Assembly (NCBI RefSeq): GCF_018279705.1
Contig: NZ_CP036498.1
Coordinates: 5,225,001 to 5,289,000, forward strand
Source of the DNA: Tardiphaga alba
GTDB lineage: Bacteria; Pseudomonadota; Alphaproteobacteria; Rhizobiales; Xanthobacteraceae
Length of the DNA stretch: 64,000 bases
Reading direction: 5' to 3'
Positions 20,315 to 29,842 of the stretch are shown here, in pieces. The position numbers and the translations under genes are program-made. Under the pieces are notes generated by a model. The model searched no databases and was not told where the DNA came from. It was given only the letters and a program-made list of their open reading frames with translations. Position 1 is the stretch's first letter. Each line of letters begins with the position of its first letter.

Positions 20315-21976
20315 ATGTCTGACAAGCCGAAAATGCCGAAAGCGAGATGGCGGCCCGACCTGTGGCGGCGCGAGCGGATGACGCTTGCCGTGACCGCAGT
20401 GGCGCTCGCCACGCTCATCGGCATCGTCGTGCCGGCCTCCGCGCAATTCTTCGGTTTCGGCGGCCCGCCGCAACCCCAGCGCCAGCAGCCGCGCGGTGGC
20501 GGCGGATTCGGCGGCGGCTGGTTCGGCGGCGATTTCTTCCAGCCGTTCCAGCAGGCGCCGCAACAGCAAGCCCCGCGCCGGCAGGACTTTTCGCGCGCGC
20601 CGGCACCCGAGAAGCGCGATGCGGCGCCCGCTGAGCGCAATGTGCTCGTGCTCGGCGACAGCATGGCCGACTGGCTCGGCTACGGCCTTGAAGACGCTTA
20701 TTCCGAACAGCCCGACATGGGCGTGATCCGCAAGCACAAGACGGTGTCCGGCCTGCTGCGCTATCAGCCCAAGGGCGAACCGTCCGACTGGGCCGCAGCG
20801 GCAAAGGGCATTCTTCCCGGCGAGAAAGCCGATGCCATCGTCATCATGCTCGGCCTCAACGACCGCATTTCGATCCGCGAACCGGACAAGAAGAATGCGA
20901 AGAAGGAAGGCGCTGCCGAGGTCAAGCCCGGCGACAAGCCGGCCGACAATGCCGACGCCGACGATGCCGATATCAACGATCCCGGCTCCATCGTGAATGA
21001 GCGCGGCGCACAGGGCGGCGGCATGGTGGCCTTCCGTGACGATCGCTGGGGCGAGCTCTACAGCAAGAAGATCGAGGAGATGATCAACGTCGCCAAGAGC
21101 AAGGGCGTGCCGGTGCTGTGGGTTGGTCTGCCCGCGGTCCGTGGCCCCAAGGCGATGGCCGACATGGTCTATCTCAACAACCTGTATCGCGACGCCGCTG
21201 CCAAGGCCGGTATCACCTATGTCGATATCTGGGACGGTTTTGTCGATGAATCCGGCCGCTTCCTGCAACAGGGCCCGGATTTCGAAGGCCAGATCCGCCG
21301 CCTGCGCACGCCGGACGGCGTCTATTTCACCAAGCCCGGCGCCCGCAAGATGGCGCATTACGCCGAACGCGAGATCACCCGCCTGCTCTCAGGCCGCGCC
21401 GCGCCGGTGACACTGCCGACCGAGCCGGCGCAGCCCGACGTGAATGTCGTGCCGGGCGCACCGCCGCCGCGTCCTCTGGCCGGACCGATCGTGCCGCTGG
21501 TGGCCGCCTCGATCGGCGGCGACACGCTGCTCGGTGGTCCCGGCGCTCGCCCGCTGAATGTGGATCCGCTGGTCGGCAAGACCTTGGTGAAGGGTGAACC
21601 GCTGTCGGCCCCCGCCGGCCGTGCCGACGACTTCGCCTGGCCGCGCCGCGAGATCGGCCGCGAACAGGCCAAGGGCGACGTGCCGATGGCTGCAGCGCCT
21701 TCTACCCCTGCATCATCGGGCGGCGCCGGCCCGACCGCGAATGCATCGCCTGACGGCATCACACCGGTAATGGCGCCGCCGAAACAACAGCCGAAGAAGA
21801 AATCGCCGGTCGTCACCGAGACGCCGTCATTCTTCGGGAATTTGTTCGGGACCGATGAGCCGCGTCGGCCGCCGGTGCAACAGGCGCCGCAGCGCCCCCG
21901 CCAACCCGGTCCGCGCCCGCCGGGCAATGTCGGGCCGGCTGCCGCCGCGCCCTCCCCCGGCTTTTTCACGCGCTAA
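20315..21976 (+). CDS. SGNH/GDSL-fold protein of the DUF459 type, membrane-anchored or exported
   Basis: 553 residues from ATG 20315. A hydrophobic segment near residues 26-45 (TLAVTAVALATLIGIVVPAS) is followed by a Gly/Gln/Pro-rich stretch (GGGGFGGGWFGGDFFQPFQQ). The SGNH domain (about 110-370) starts with block I NVLVLGDSMADWLGYGLEDA (catalytic Ser in GDS), has VIIMLGLNDR-like block III (VIVMLGLND region around DAIVIMLGLNDR), and ends with DGVYFTKPGARKMAHYAE, providing the His region. The C-terminal ~170 residues are Pro/Ala-rich and end near NLFGTDEPRRPP. Bacterial DUF459 proteins resemble AlgX/acetyl-transfer SGNH enzymes acting on cell-surface polymers; the substrate here is unknown. A bidirectional terminator follows. 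Confidence 0.8.
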   Translation: MSDKPKMPKARWRPDLWRRERMTLAVTAVALATLIGIVVPASAQFFGFGGPPQPQRQQPRGGGGFGGGWFGGDFFQPFQQAPQQQAPRRQDFSRAPAPEKRDAAPAERNVLVLGDSMADWLGYGLEDAYSEQPDMGVIRKHKTVSGLLRYQPKGEPSDWAAAAKGILPGEKADAIVIMLGLNDRISIREPDKKNAKKEGAAEVKPGDKPADNADADDADINDPGSIVNERGAQGGGMVAFRDDRWGELYSKKIEEMINVAKSKGVPVLWVGLPAVRGPKAMADMVYLNNLYRDAAAKAGITYVDIWDGFVDESGRFLQQGPDFEGQIRRLRTPDGVYFTKPGARKMAHYAEREITRLLSGRAAPVTLPTEPAQPDVNVVPGAPPPRPLAGPIVPLVAASIGGDTLLGGPGARPLNVDPLVGKTLVKGEPLSAPAGRADDFAWPRREIGREQAKGDVPMAAAPSTPASSGGAGPTANASPDGITPVMAPPKQQPKKKSPVVTETPSFFGNLFGTDEPRRPPVQQAPQRPRQPGPRPPGNVGPAAAAPSPGFFTR

Positions 21977-21992
21977 AGCATATCCCGCACGC

Positions 21993-22031
21993 AAAAAAAT
22001 CCCCCGTCGCAGCGCGATCGGGGATTTCTTT
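21993..22031. terminator. Bidirectional terminator between the SGNH gene and csbD-like gene
   Basis: AAATCCCC/GGGGATTT arms (21997-22004 / 22020-22027) flanked by an A-run on the left and a T-rich stretch (CTTTTG) on the right, so it can stop transcription from both convergent genes. Confidence 0.75.
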
Positions 22032-22044
22032 TGAGTTCAAGGCC

Positions 22045-22407
22045 TCAGTAGTTGAAGCGGTTAGGGCGGCGGCGCGGCGGACGCGACATCAGCATCGCCA
22101 GCGCAAAGCCAATACCGCCGGCGATCAGCAGTGAGCCAAGCGGATTGTCGCGCACCTTGTCGGTGAGTGCCTGGGTGCCGTCGCGATAGGTGTCGCTGTC
22201 GAGCGCATCCTTGGCATAGTTCGCGGCGGCTTCCGATGCATCGCGCACGCCGTCTTTCACCTGGCCATACAGATTCTGCACGGTGCCTTCGGCTTCGCGC
22301 ATACGGCCCGACGCTTCGGTGCGTTCGTCGCCGGTTGCCTTGCCAACAACGCCTTCGATCTTGCCAGCGGCATCCTTGGCGGCGCCTGCAATCCGGTCCT
22401 TGTCCAT
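22045..22407 (-). CDS. CsbD-family stress protein with C-terminal membrane segment
   Basis: 120 residues from ATG 22407, with GGAG eight bases upstream. The N-terminal half MDKDRIAGAAKDAAGKIEGV and VGKATGDERTEASGRMREAEG is the CsbD domain, a small helical repeat associated with general stress. The middle (VKDGVRDASEAAANYAKDAL) is a charged helix, then NPLGSLLIAGGIGFALAMLMS is one hydrophobic segment followed by basic PPRRRPNRFNY. This combination of CsbD plus ElaB/DUF883-like C-terminal anchor suggests membrane tethering. Biochemical role is not known. Confidence 0.85.
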   Translation of the reverse strand: MDKDRIAGAAKDAAGKIEGVVGKATGDERTEASGRMREAEGTVQNLYGQVKDGVRDASEAAANYAKDALDSDTYRDGTQALTDKVRDNPLGSLLIAGGIGFALAMLMSRPPRRRPNRFNY

Positions 22408-22582
22408 CTCAATCACTCCGTGAGGGAAACTCTCGCCGGTGTAATGCTCGAACTGCTTGCTGGTTCCCTCACGATTGCGAGGCTCTTGATAAAGCGCAAT
22501 CCACGCGCGTTTGACCTCATGGCCGTTCGATGCAAGCCTTTGTGCAAGCCTCATCAGGAAGGCGAAACATCGGAGGATTCCC

Positions 22583-23361
<779 letters not shown>

Positions 23362-23383
23362 CGCGCCTCAGCGCCCTCGTGCC

Positions 23384-24790
23384 TCAGCGGCCGCGCAGGC
23401 GGTCCAGCATTTCCGACGTCGCAAAGCCATCGGCCGGTGCGCCGATGGAGGCCTGGAAACTGCGCAAGGCCTCACGCGTCATGCTGCCGAATTGTCCGTC
23501 CGGCGTGCCCTTGTAGAAGCCGCGCTGCACCAGCAATTGCTGAAATTCCAGCCGCTCGGCGCGCGACAGCACGCGTTCATGGCGCGGCCATTGGTTGACA
23601 AAAGGCGGGCCGCCGCTCAGGCGGTCCGCAAAGTGGCCGATGGCCAGCGCGTAGGCTTCCGCCGGATTGTATTTCATGATGACGCGATAATTCTGCATCA
23701 TCAGGAAGTTCGGTCCTTGAGATCCCGCGGGCGCGAGCAGATAGGCTTTCTCCGGACCGGGCGGCAGCGGTTGCCCATCCGCGCGCTTGATGCCCATCTG
23801 TGCCCATTGCGTCATGGTCTGCGACTTCGCCCGGTCGGCCTGCATATAATCGAAGCCTTTCGGCACGGTGATTTCTTCACCCCAGGGCTGTCCGCTCTGC
23901 CAGCCATCCTTCTTCAGATTGTTGGCCGTCGAGAAGATCAGGTCGGTGGGGTTGTCGACGACATCGCGGCGTCCGTCGCCATCGCCGTCCACGGCAAAGC
24001 GCTTGAAGGCCGTCGGCATGAATTGCGTCGGACCGAATGCGCCTGCCCAGGAGCCTTTCATCTGCTCGCGGCGCAGGTCGCCGCGATGCAGAATTTCGAC
24101 GGCCGTGAGGAATTCGTCCTTGAAGTAAGCCTGACGGCGGCCGATGCAGGCCAGCGTCGCGGTGGAACGGACGACATCGCGGTCACCGATCATCGTCGAA
24201 TAGTTGGACTCGATGCCCCAGATCGACGCGATGATGTAGCGATTGACGTGATACTTCTTCCCCGCCGCATCGAAGATGGTCTTGTATTTCTCCAGGACCT
24301 CGCGGCCTTTGGCGGCCCGGTTCTCGTTCACGAGGATGTCGAGATAGTCCCAGATCGACTTGGTGAATTCCGGCTGCGAATCCATCAGGTCCATGATGCG
24401 CAGATCCGGCGTCAGGCCTGCCGTGATGTCGCGATAATTCTGCTCGGACACACCACGTCGTGCGGCATCAGGCCACAGGCCGGCAACGCAGTTATCGAAG
24501 TTCGCGGCAGCCTCGCGAATAGCTGCAGCCGTCATCAGCGGATGGCCGGAGGCGCCATCTTCGCCTGTCCATGGCAGCGGCGCACTGGCTCCCGTCGCAG
24601 GCGCTGGCGCGCTTGGTGCCTGGGCCTGGCGCTGGCCGGGATTGAAGATGTTGTCGAGGAAATTAAGCGGATTTCCCGATTGCGCCTGCGCCACAGCAGG
24701 CGACGCGGCGAATACAGACCCGGCGATCAACAAAGCCAATCGCGCGCGGCGCATCACCTGCGTGCGGCCGCTCATTCGGGTGGTCGTCAT
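23384..24790 (-). CDS. Lytic murein transglycosylase (MltB type, GH103) with peptidoglycan-binding domain
   Basis: 468 residues from ATG 24790. Signal peptide region MRRARLALLIAGSVFAASPA-VAQAQ (residues ~14-38). The GH103 catalytic domain (about 90-385) includes WGIESNYSTMIGDRDVVRST, where the Glu is the acid catalyst, and the AFGPTQFMPTAFKRFAVDGD block with GWQSGQPWGEEI. The C-terminal ~60 residues (RLEFQQLLVQRGFYKGTPDG and MTREALRSFQASIGAPADGF) are a PG_binding_1 domain. It cleaves the MurNAc-GlcNAc bond to 1,6-anhydro products for wall turnover or machine insertion. It diverges from galU; the intergenic DNA (about 240 bases) carries both promoters. Confidence 0.92.
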   Translation of the reverse strand: MTTTRMSGRTQVMRRARLALLIAGSVFAASPAVAQAQSGNPLNFLDNIFNPGQRQAQAPSAPAPATGASAPLPWTGEDGASGHPLMTAAAIREAAANFDNCVAGLWPDAARRGVSEQNYRDITAGLTPDLRIMDLMDSQPEFTKSIWDYLDILVNENRAAKGREVLEKYKTIFDAAGKKYHVNRYIIASIWGIESNYSTMIGDRDVVRSTATLACIGRRQAYFKDEFLTAVEILHRGDLRREQMKGSWAGAFGPTQFMPTAFKRFAVDGDGDGRRDVVDNPTDLIFSTANNLKKDGWQSGQPWGEEITVPKGFDYMQADRAKSQTMTQWAQMGIKRADGQPLPPGPEKAYLLAPAGSQGPNFLMMQNYRVIMKYNPAEAYALAIGHFADRLSGGPPFVNQWPRHERVLSRAERLEFQQLLVQRGFYKGTPDGQFGSMTREALRSFQASIGAPADGFATSEMLDRLRGR

Positions 24791-25027
24791 CCAGAAATCC
24801 CCATCGTAACGGTGTGATGACAGAAGGTCGGCGAAGGGTTTCGATCCCCTTAATACTAGTCTGATTCCGGCGGTGACGTCAGAGCCCGCGATCGACTGGA
24901 ATACCGACAATCACCTTGCGCGTGACATACATCCGCCTTTGTTACCGCTTGCAAAGGGAACCTTGGCGCGCAATCCTCGTTGTGTTGCCTGCACACCATT
25001 CCTTTCCAGCTCACTGCAAAGCTCCCG

Positions 25028-25912
25028 ATGAAAATTCGCAAAGCCGTTTTCCCAGTCGCTGGTCTTGGCACCCGCGTCCTTCCCGCGACCAAGGCGATGC
25101 CGAAGGAGATGCTGACCATCGTCGATCGCCCGCTGATCCAGTATGTGGTCGACGAAGCCCGCGAAGCCGGCATCGAGCATTTCATTTTCGTCACCGGCCG
25201 CAACAAGGGCGTCATCGAAGATCACTTCGACCGCATGTTCGAGCTCGATGAGACGCTGAAGGGCCGCAACAAGACCGCCGAGATGGAGCAGCTCGCGCGC
25301 TTCCAGCCCGGCGCCGGCGAAACCAGCTTCACCCGTCAACAGGCGCCGCTCGGCCTCGGCCACGCAGTCTGGTGCGCCCGCGAAATCGTCGGCAACGAAC
25401 CTTTCGCCGTCGTCCTGCCGGACGAGCTGGTGCTCAACGCGCCCGGCGCGCTGAAGCAGATGGTCGATATCGCCCAGAGCCTGGACGCAAAGTCGAATCT
25501 CGTGGCGGTCGAGGAAGTGCCGGTCGAGCTCACGCACCAATATGGTATCTGCAGTGTCGGCGACCGCCATCCGACCCATGCCAATGCATTCACGGTCAAC
25601 GGCATGGTGGAGAAGCCGCCGAAGGGCACGGCGCCGTCCAACCTGTCGATCACCGGCCGCTATATCCTGCAGCCGGAGATCTTCAAGATTCTCGAGACGC
25701 AGGAACGCGGTGCCGGCGGCGAAATCCAGCTCACCGACGCCATGATCGGCCTCGCCAAGCAGCAGCCGTTTTTCGGCGTGAAATTCGAAGGCGAGCGCCA
25801 CGATTGCGGCTCGAAAGCAGGCTTCCTGCGCGCCAATATCGCCTACGGCCTGCAGCGTCCTGATCTGAGCGAAGGTCTGCGCGCCGACATGCTGCGTTAC
25901 CTCGGCAAGTAA
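25028..25912 (+). CDS. galU: UTP--glucose-1-phosphate uridylyltransferase
   Basis: 294 residues from ATG 25028 (MKIRKAVFPVAGLGTRVLPA). The nucleotidyltransferase signature GLGTRVLPATKAMPKEML is at residues 12-29; VLPDELVLN, NLVAVEEVPVE, MVEKPPKGTAPSNL and GRYILQPEIF complete the active site, and GGEIQLTDAM is the usual dimer/active-site loop. The enzyme makes UDP-glucose from UTP and glucose-1-phosphate, feeding exopolysaccharide, lipopolysaccharide and glycolipid synthesis. An upstream in-frame ATG at 24980 is unlikely since family members start at MKIRKAVFP. Length is normal. Confidence 0.96.
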   Translation: MKIRKAVFPVAGLGTRVLPATKAMPKEMLTIVDRPLIQYVVDEAREAGIEHFIFVTGRNKGVIEDHFDRMFELDETLKGRNKTAEMEQLARFQPGAGETSFTRQQAPLGLGHAVWCAREIVGNEPFAVVLPDELVLNAPGALKQMVDIAQSLDAKSNLVAVEEVPVELTHQYGICSVGDRHPTHANAFTVNGMVEKPPKGTAPSNLSITGRYILQPEIFKILETQERGAGGEIQLTDAMIGLAKQQPFFGVKFEGERHDCGSKAGFLRANIAYGLQRPDLSEGLRADMLRYLGK

Positions 25913-25942
25913 TGACGAGCAGGCTGCTCAGGCAGCCAGCTC

Positions 25943-27451
25943 TTAGGCAGCCATGTTGTCAGCAACCATGGGCCGGCGCACATTTTCCGCGGCGGCGCAT
26001 CGGTTACGGCCGGCATCCTTGGCGGCGTAAAGCGCCTTGTCCGCGGCCTCGACCAAGCCGGTCCATTCCATCGTCACCAGCGGTCGTACGCTGGCGACGC
26101 CGATGCTGACGGAAAGCTTGGCGGGATCGGCCGGGATCCGCTCCACGCGCTGGCGGATATTTTCGGCGATGTCCATCGCATCGCGCAGCGACGAGCCCGG
26201 CAACAGCACTGCGAATTCCTCGCCGCCGTAACGGGCGGCACAATCGCCGGCGCGCTTGGCCGATGCCGCGATGCAGCCGGCAATGGCGATCAGCGCCTGG
26301 TCGCCGGACTGATGGCCATAGGTGTCGTTGAATATTTTGAAATGGTCGGCGTCGATCAGCAGCAACGCGATGGGCCGCGCGCCGCGAATGGCGCGGCGCC
26401 ATTCGATCTCCATGGCGGCATCGAATTTGCGACGATTGCGCAGGCCCGTCAGCGCATCGGTGGTGGCGAGCTCTTCCAGCTTGCCTTCCGCATTGGCGCG
26501 GCGACCGATCTCGCGGGCCAGGAATATGGTGCCGACGATGATGAACATGATCAGGGCCGCCATAATGCCGCCGATGCGCCAGACCTGTTTCTGCCACAGG
26601 CTGTTGATGCCATCCCACGGGCGACCGACGATGACGATCAATGGCCTGCCGCTGTCGCGCCAGACGAACAGCCGCTGGACGTTGTCGACGGCGCCGACAC
26701 CGGAATAACTACCGTTGGCACGCGTCAGGACCCGCATCACGCCAGGCGTCTTGCTGAGGTCCCTGCCGATCACATCGAGATCGAACGGCGTGCGCATGAT
26801 CACCACACCGTCGCGACGAACCACGGTGATCGTCTCGTGCGGGCTCAGCCGCAGACGGCTGAACAGATCATGGAAATACGAAAAGCGGATGGAGCCGACC
26901 ACCACGCCGGCAAAGTTGCCATCGACATCCGTGATGCGACGGCTCAACACGATGGAATAGGCTCCGCGATGCAGCATTGGCTTGCTGATGAACAGCCCGC
27001 GCTCGCCATCGTTCTTGTGGACCTTGAAGAAGTTTTCGTCTGCGCTGTTCTGCTCGGCCGGATCGAGCGATGCGGCGTCGATGGTCAGATCGCCGGCGGC
27101 GTTGAAAACCTGAAAGCCGCCGAACTGGGCCGATGAGGCTGCCTTGTCGAACAGGATCAGCTGGCGCAACTCCCGGCTGAGCTGCCCGATTTCCGGCGTG
27201 TTGACGCCGGCCACGACGGCACGCAGCGACAGGTCATACTGTTCGATGGTGCGGCCGATGTCCGAATCGATGGAGGTCGCGAGGTTTTCGCTGCCCTGCT
27301 TGGCCAGTTCGTGCTCGGCACGGCGCATATCGAGCATCACGGTGCCGCAGATGGCGGAAAAGCCCAGGATCGTCACCAAAGACGACAGAATCAACAGCTT
27401 GGCCGACAATGGCCAGCGTCCGATCCGCGCCTTAGGCTTCTGAAATTTCAT
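25943..27451 (-). CDS. Membrane diguanylate cyclase with periplasmic Cache-type sensor
   Basis: 502 residues from ATG 27451 (MKFQKPKARIGRWPLSAKLL). TM1 is at about 14-36 (LLILSSLVTILGFSAICGTV); a periplasmic ~270-residue sensor region (dCache-like: NTPEIGQLSRELRQLILFDK, GLFISKPMLHRGAYSIVLSR, VVGSIRFSYFHDL) is followed by TM2 around 300-322 (IGGIMAALIMFIIVGTIFLA). The GGDEF domain begins TTDALTGLRNRRKFDAAMEI; the active-site loop is GGEEF at about 409-413. An RAGD inhibitory I-site lies five residues before it, so product feedback by c-di-GMP is expected. The enzyme should synthesise c-di-GMP in response to an extracellular ligand. No EAL partner is close. Confidence 0.92.
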   Translation of the reverse strand: MKFQKPKARIGRWPLSAKLLILSSLVTILGFSAICGTVMLDMRRAEHELAKQGSENLATSIDSDIGRTIEQYDLSLRAVVAGVNTPEIGQLSRELRQLILFDKAASSAQFGGFQVFNAAGDLTIDAASLDPAEQNSADENFFKVHKNDGERGLFISKPMLHRGAYSIVLSRRITDVDGNFAGVVVGSIRFSYFHDLFSRLRLSPHETITVVRRDGVVIMRTPFDLDVIGRDLSKTPGVMRVLTRANGSYSGVGAVDNVQRLFVWRDSGRPLIVIVGRPWDGINSLWQKQVWRIGGIMAALIMFIIVGTIFLAREIGRRANAEGKLEELATTDALTGLRNRRKFDAAMEIEWRRAIRGARPIALLLIDADHFKIFNDTYGHQSGDQALIAIAGCIAASAKRAGDCAARYGGEEFAVLLPGSSLRDAMDIAENIRQRVERIPADPAKLSVSIGVASVRPLVTMEWTGLVEAADKALYAAKDAGRNRCAAAENVRRPMVADNMAA

Positions 27452-27656
27452 AGAACAGTGCTCCGTGCGATATGGATCACACGCGAATGCTTGCCGAGCG
27501 CTTAAGTACCTCTCGGCGGTTCCATATGGCGTTAATGAAGGCTTGCGGCGAACCGGCAAATCCGCGGCAAGGGTTTCTTAATACCTGCCCAGATGGAGTG
27601 GCGCGGCGCGGGGCGGACGCGTAAGACGATCCGGAGAAAATTGACGAGGATTGTCC

Positions 27657-27929
27657 GTGCCTGACTACGATCTCCTGCGTGTCTATCTGGCTGCCCAGAC
27701 CAAGGACGAGATCGTCCTAACCATGGACGCCATCGAGGACATTATCGACGATGCGCTCCCCCGCGCCTCGCATCGGGCATCGTGGTGGGAAACCGACCGC
27801 GCGCCGGACGAGCACATGCCCCAGCGCGAGGCCTGCATCGCCGCCGGATTCGTGGCGACGCGCCTGCCCGACGGATCTGGGGTCAAGTTCAACCGAAAGA
27901 CGGCAAAGTTTTTGCGGAAGTGGAAGTAA
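27657..27929 (+). CDS. Small DUF7662-like protein
   Basis: 90 residues. GTG at 27657 is preferred to TTG 27651 because GAGGA (27646-27650) is at workable spacing from it. The chain PDYDLLRVYLAAQTKDEIVL, MDAIEDIIDDALPRASHRAS and WWETDRAPDEHMPQREACIA with AAGFVATRLPDGSGVKF matches a small family (DUF7662 in my recollection) in which a helical part precedes a W-W...Q-x-x-A-w-x-x-A-G-(F/Y) motif, seen also as the C-terminal domain in some plant-associated and phage-related proteins. Possibly nucleic-acid binding; function not established. It lies between divergent and convergent neighbours with no operon partner. Confidence 0.7.
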   Translation: MPDYDLLRVYLAAQTKDEIVLTMDAIEDIIDDALPRASHRASWWETDRAPDEHMPQREACIAAGFVATRLPDGSGVKFNRKTAKFLRKWK

Positions 27930-27941
27930 CCGCCGGCTGAA

Positions 27942-29630
27942 CTAGCGTTGCAGGCGGACACCGAGCATCACGACCGTGGCGGCAGTGCTCGCATTGTCGA
28001 TGTTGGAATTGAGGATGTCGCGGCGCACCTGCGCCTTCACCCATAGTTCGCGGTTCACCTTGTAGATCAGGTTGCCTTCGATCGAATAGATCTTATCCGA
28101 GCGGAAGTTCTCCTGATAATCCTGCGTGCCGTAAGTGAACTTGCCGACCGCGGTGAGCCAGCGGCGGAAGTCGTGATCGACCTGCACCGTATAGAGTCGC
28201 GTCAGCACGCCGGGAACGCCGGGCACGGTGGTTTCGTCGATGGACGTCGTCGTGATGAAGCGCGCCGTGGTGAGCGGCGTCGCCGTCCAGATCAATGAGG
28301 CCGAGGTCAAAAGCCCCTTCAGCACTTCGAGGCGCGGATCTTCATATTTGCGCGCGAGATAGCCGACCGAAGCCTCGCCCGTCAGCAGGCGCGTGAATTC
28401 GAAGGTCGTGCCGGCCTTGATATAGCCGCCGCTGGAATCGCGCAGATAGCCGAAGCGATCGGCCCGGTCATCGTGGACGCGCACATCGCCCTGGACCTCC
28501 GCAAACGGCTTTAGGCCGGGCAGCACTTCGTAACTGAGACGGCCGACGCCGCCATATTGATTGAAGTTACGATCCTTGTTGGTCGTGCTGTCGCCATCGA
28601 CCAGTTTCGAGTCCTGATAGACGGTGCGATCCACCAGGGCATCCGCCTTCACCTGAAAGCGATTGAAATCCTGCTCGATACCGAGGCTGCCGCCCGTCGT
28701 CGTGAACAGCGGGAATTCCTTCATGCCGACGATGTTGTTCGGGCTGCCGGGATTGTCGGAGCCGACGCGCATGCGCGCTTCGGTATTGATGCGGGTGTCG
28801 CGCGTCGCATCGATGCGGCCGGCAATCTTGCCGTCGAACTGGGCGCGGTCGACATTCTCGGGCGATGGCGAGAACTGCGAGATCGCCGACGGAAACGTCT
28901 TTTCATAGCCGGTGAACGAGCCGCGCAGGTCGACGATGACTGAATGGCGCGACCAGTTGGACGCAGCCAGCAACTCCGGTGCGATCTGGTAGAAAGACGA
29001 GCCCTTCGGCTGCAACAGGCGCGCCGGGTTGTCGCTATAGCCGCCCATGATATCGACGGCGCCCTTTACAAGGAAGCTGCCGACCCGGATGCCCGTGGGG
29101 GCATAGGCATCCGGCTCGATCGGCAGGCGTTTGCGCGCGGGCTGGCCGATAACGGTGCCGGCGATCGCGGGTGCAACCGGCGGCTTGGCGGCGCGCGCCG
29201 ACGGTGGCACCGGTCGCGTCTCCGGAACGAGCGGCGGCGGCGGACTGCCCGGCCCGACCGGACGCTTCGGCTTCTGCTGGCCCGGATAATATTTGACCTG
29301 CTTGCGCTTGCGGTTGAGCGCGTCATAGCCGCTGTCGGCGGCGCCGGAAGCGGCCGGGACCGGCGGCGTGATGATCGACTGCTGCGTGCGCTCAGGCGAC
29401 AGCAGGCTGGTCTGCAGCGTGCTGCGCGGCTGCAGGACGGTATTGCCTGGCCGGCGCGACGGCAGATTCTCCGGCTGCACGAAGCCGCCGGGAACCGGCG
29501 CGAGCAGATCGGAGGTCAGCGCCTGCGCGAAAACAGGGGATGGCACGGCGAGCACGAGGCACAGACATGCTGAAACCGCGCCGGTTGCCCATGCGCGGTT
29601 CCGTGTCCGGTCTGCCCGACCCATCCTCAC
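27942..29630 (-). CDS. Outer membrane beta-barrel protein, capsule/EPS-type
   Basis: 562 residues. A basic start (MRMGRADRTRNRAWATGAVS) leads into a signal sequence ending SPVFAQA. Residues ~35-190 are a Pro-rich linker (PVGPGSPPPPLVPETRPVPP) in the periplasm. From about 190 to the end the sequence alternates polar and hydrophobic residues (GGYSDNPARLL, RHSVIVDLRGSFTGYEKTF, AEVQGDVRVHDDR, VKAQVRRDILNSNIDNAS) and closes VVMLGVRLQR, a beta-strand ending in an aromatic/Arg terminus typical of outer membrane barrels. This type (outer membrane BBP2-like) is found near polysaccharide genes. The next gene upstream, divergent, is kdsD, consistent with surface polysaccharide work. Precise function unknown. 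Confidence 0.78.
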   Translation of the reverse strand: MRMGRADRTRNRAWATGAVSACLCLVLAVPSPVFAQALTSDLLAPVPGGFVQPENLPSRRPGNTVLQPRSTLQTSLLSPERTQQSIITPPVPAASGAADSGYDALNRKRKQVKYYPGQQKPKRPVGPGSPPPPLVPETRPVPPSARAAKPPVAPAIAGTVIGQPARKRLPIEPDAYAPTGIRVGSFLVKGAVDIMGGYSDNPARLLQPKGSSFYQIAPELLAASNWSRHSVIVDLRGSFTGYEKTFPSAISQFSPSPENVDRAQFDGKIAGRIDATRDTRINTEARMRVGSDNPGSPNNIVGMKEFPLFTTTGGSLGIEQDFNRFQVKADALVDRTVYQDSKLVDGDSTTNKDRNFNQYGGVGRLSYEVLPGLKPFAEVQGDVRVHDDRADRFGYLRDSSGGYIKAGTTFEFTRLLTGEASVGYLARKYEDPRLEVLKGLLTSASLIWTATPLTTARFITTTSIDETTVPGVPGVLTRLYTVQVDHDFRRWLTAVGKFTYGTQDYQENFRSDKIYSIEGNLIYKVNRELWVKAQVRRDILNSNIDNASTAATVVMLGVRLQR

Positions 29631-29842
29631 GATCGCAAAAACTCCAACGCCATCAAAAACTTGGATGAGCTGATCGATTTCCGCGGCGGGCAGCCGGGCG
29701 ACAACTCATGGTTAAGAGAGTTAAAACGGCTATGGTTAATGCGCGGTTGAGATGCCGCAGGCGCGTTTCGCTTCCAGCGCCACCGCGTGCTAAAGGACGG
29801 CCACCGCATCAAGGCCGATGGACCGGCCGCAGGACACCATCA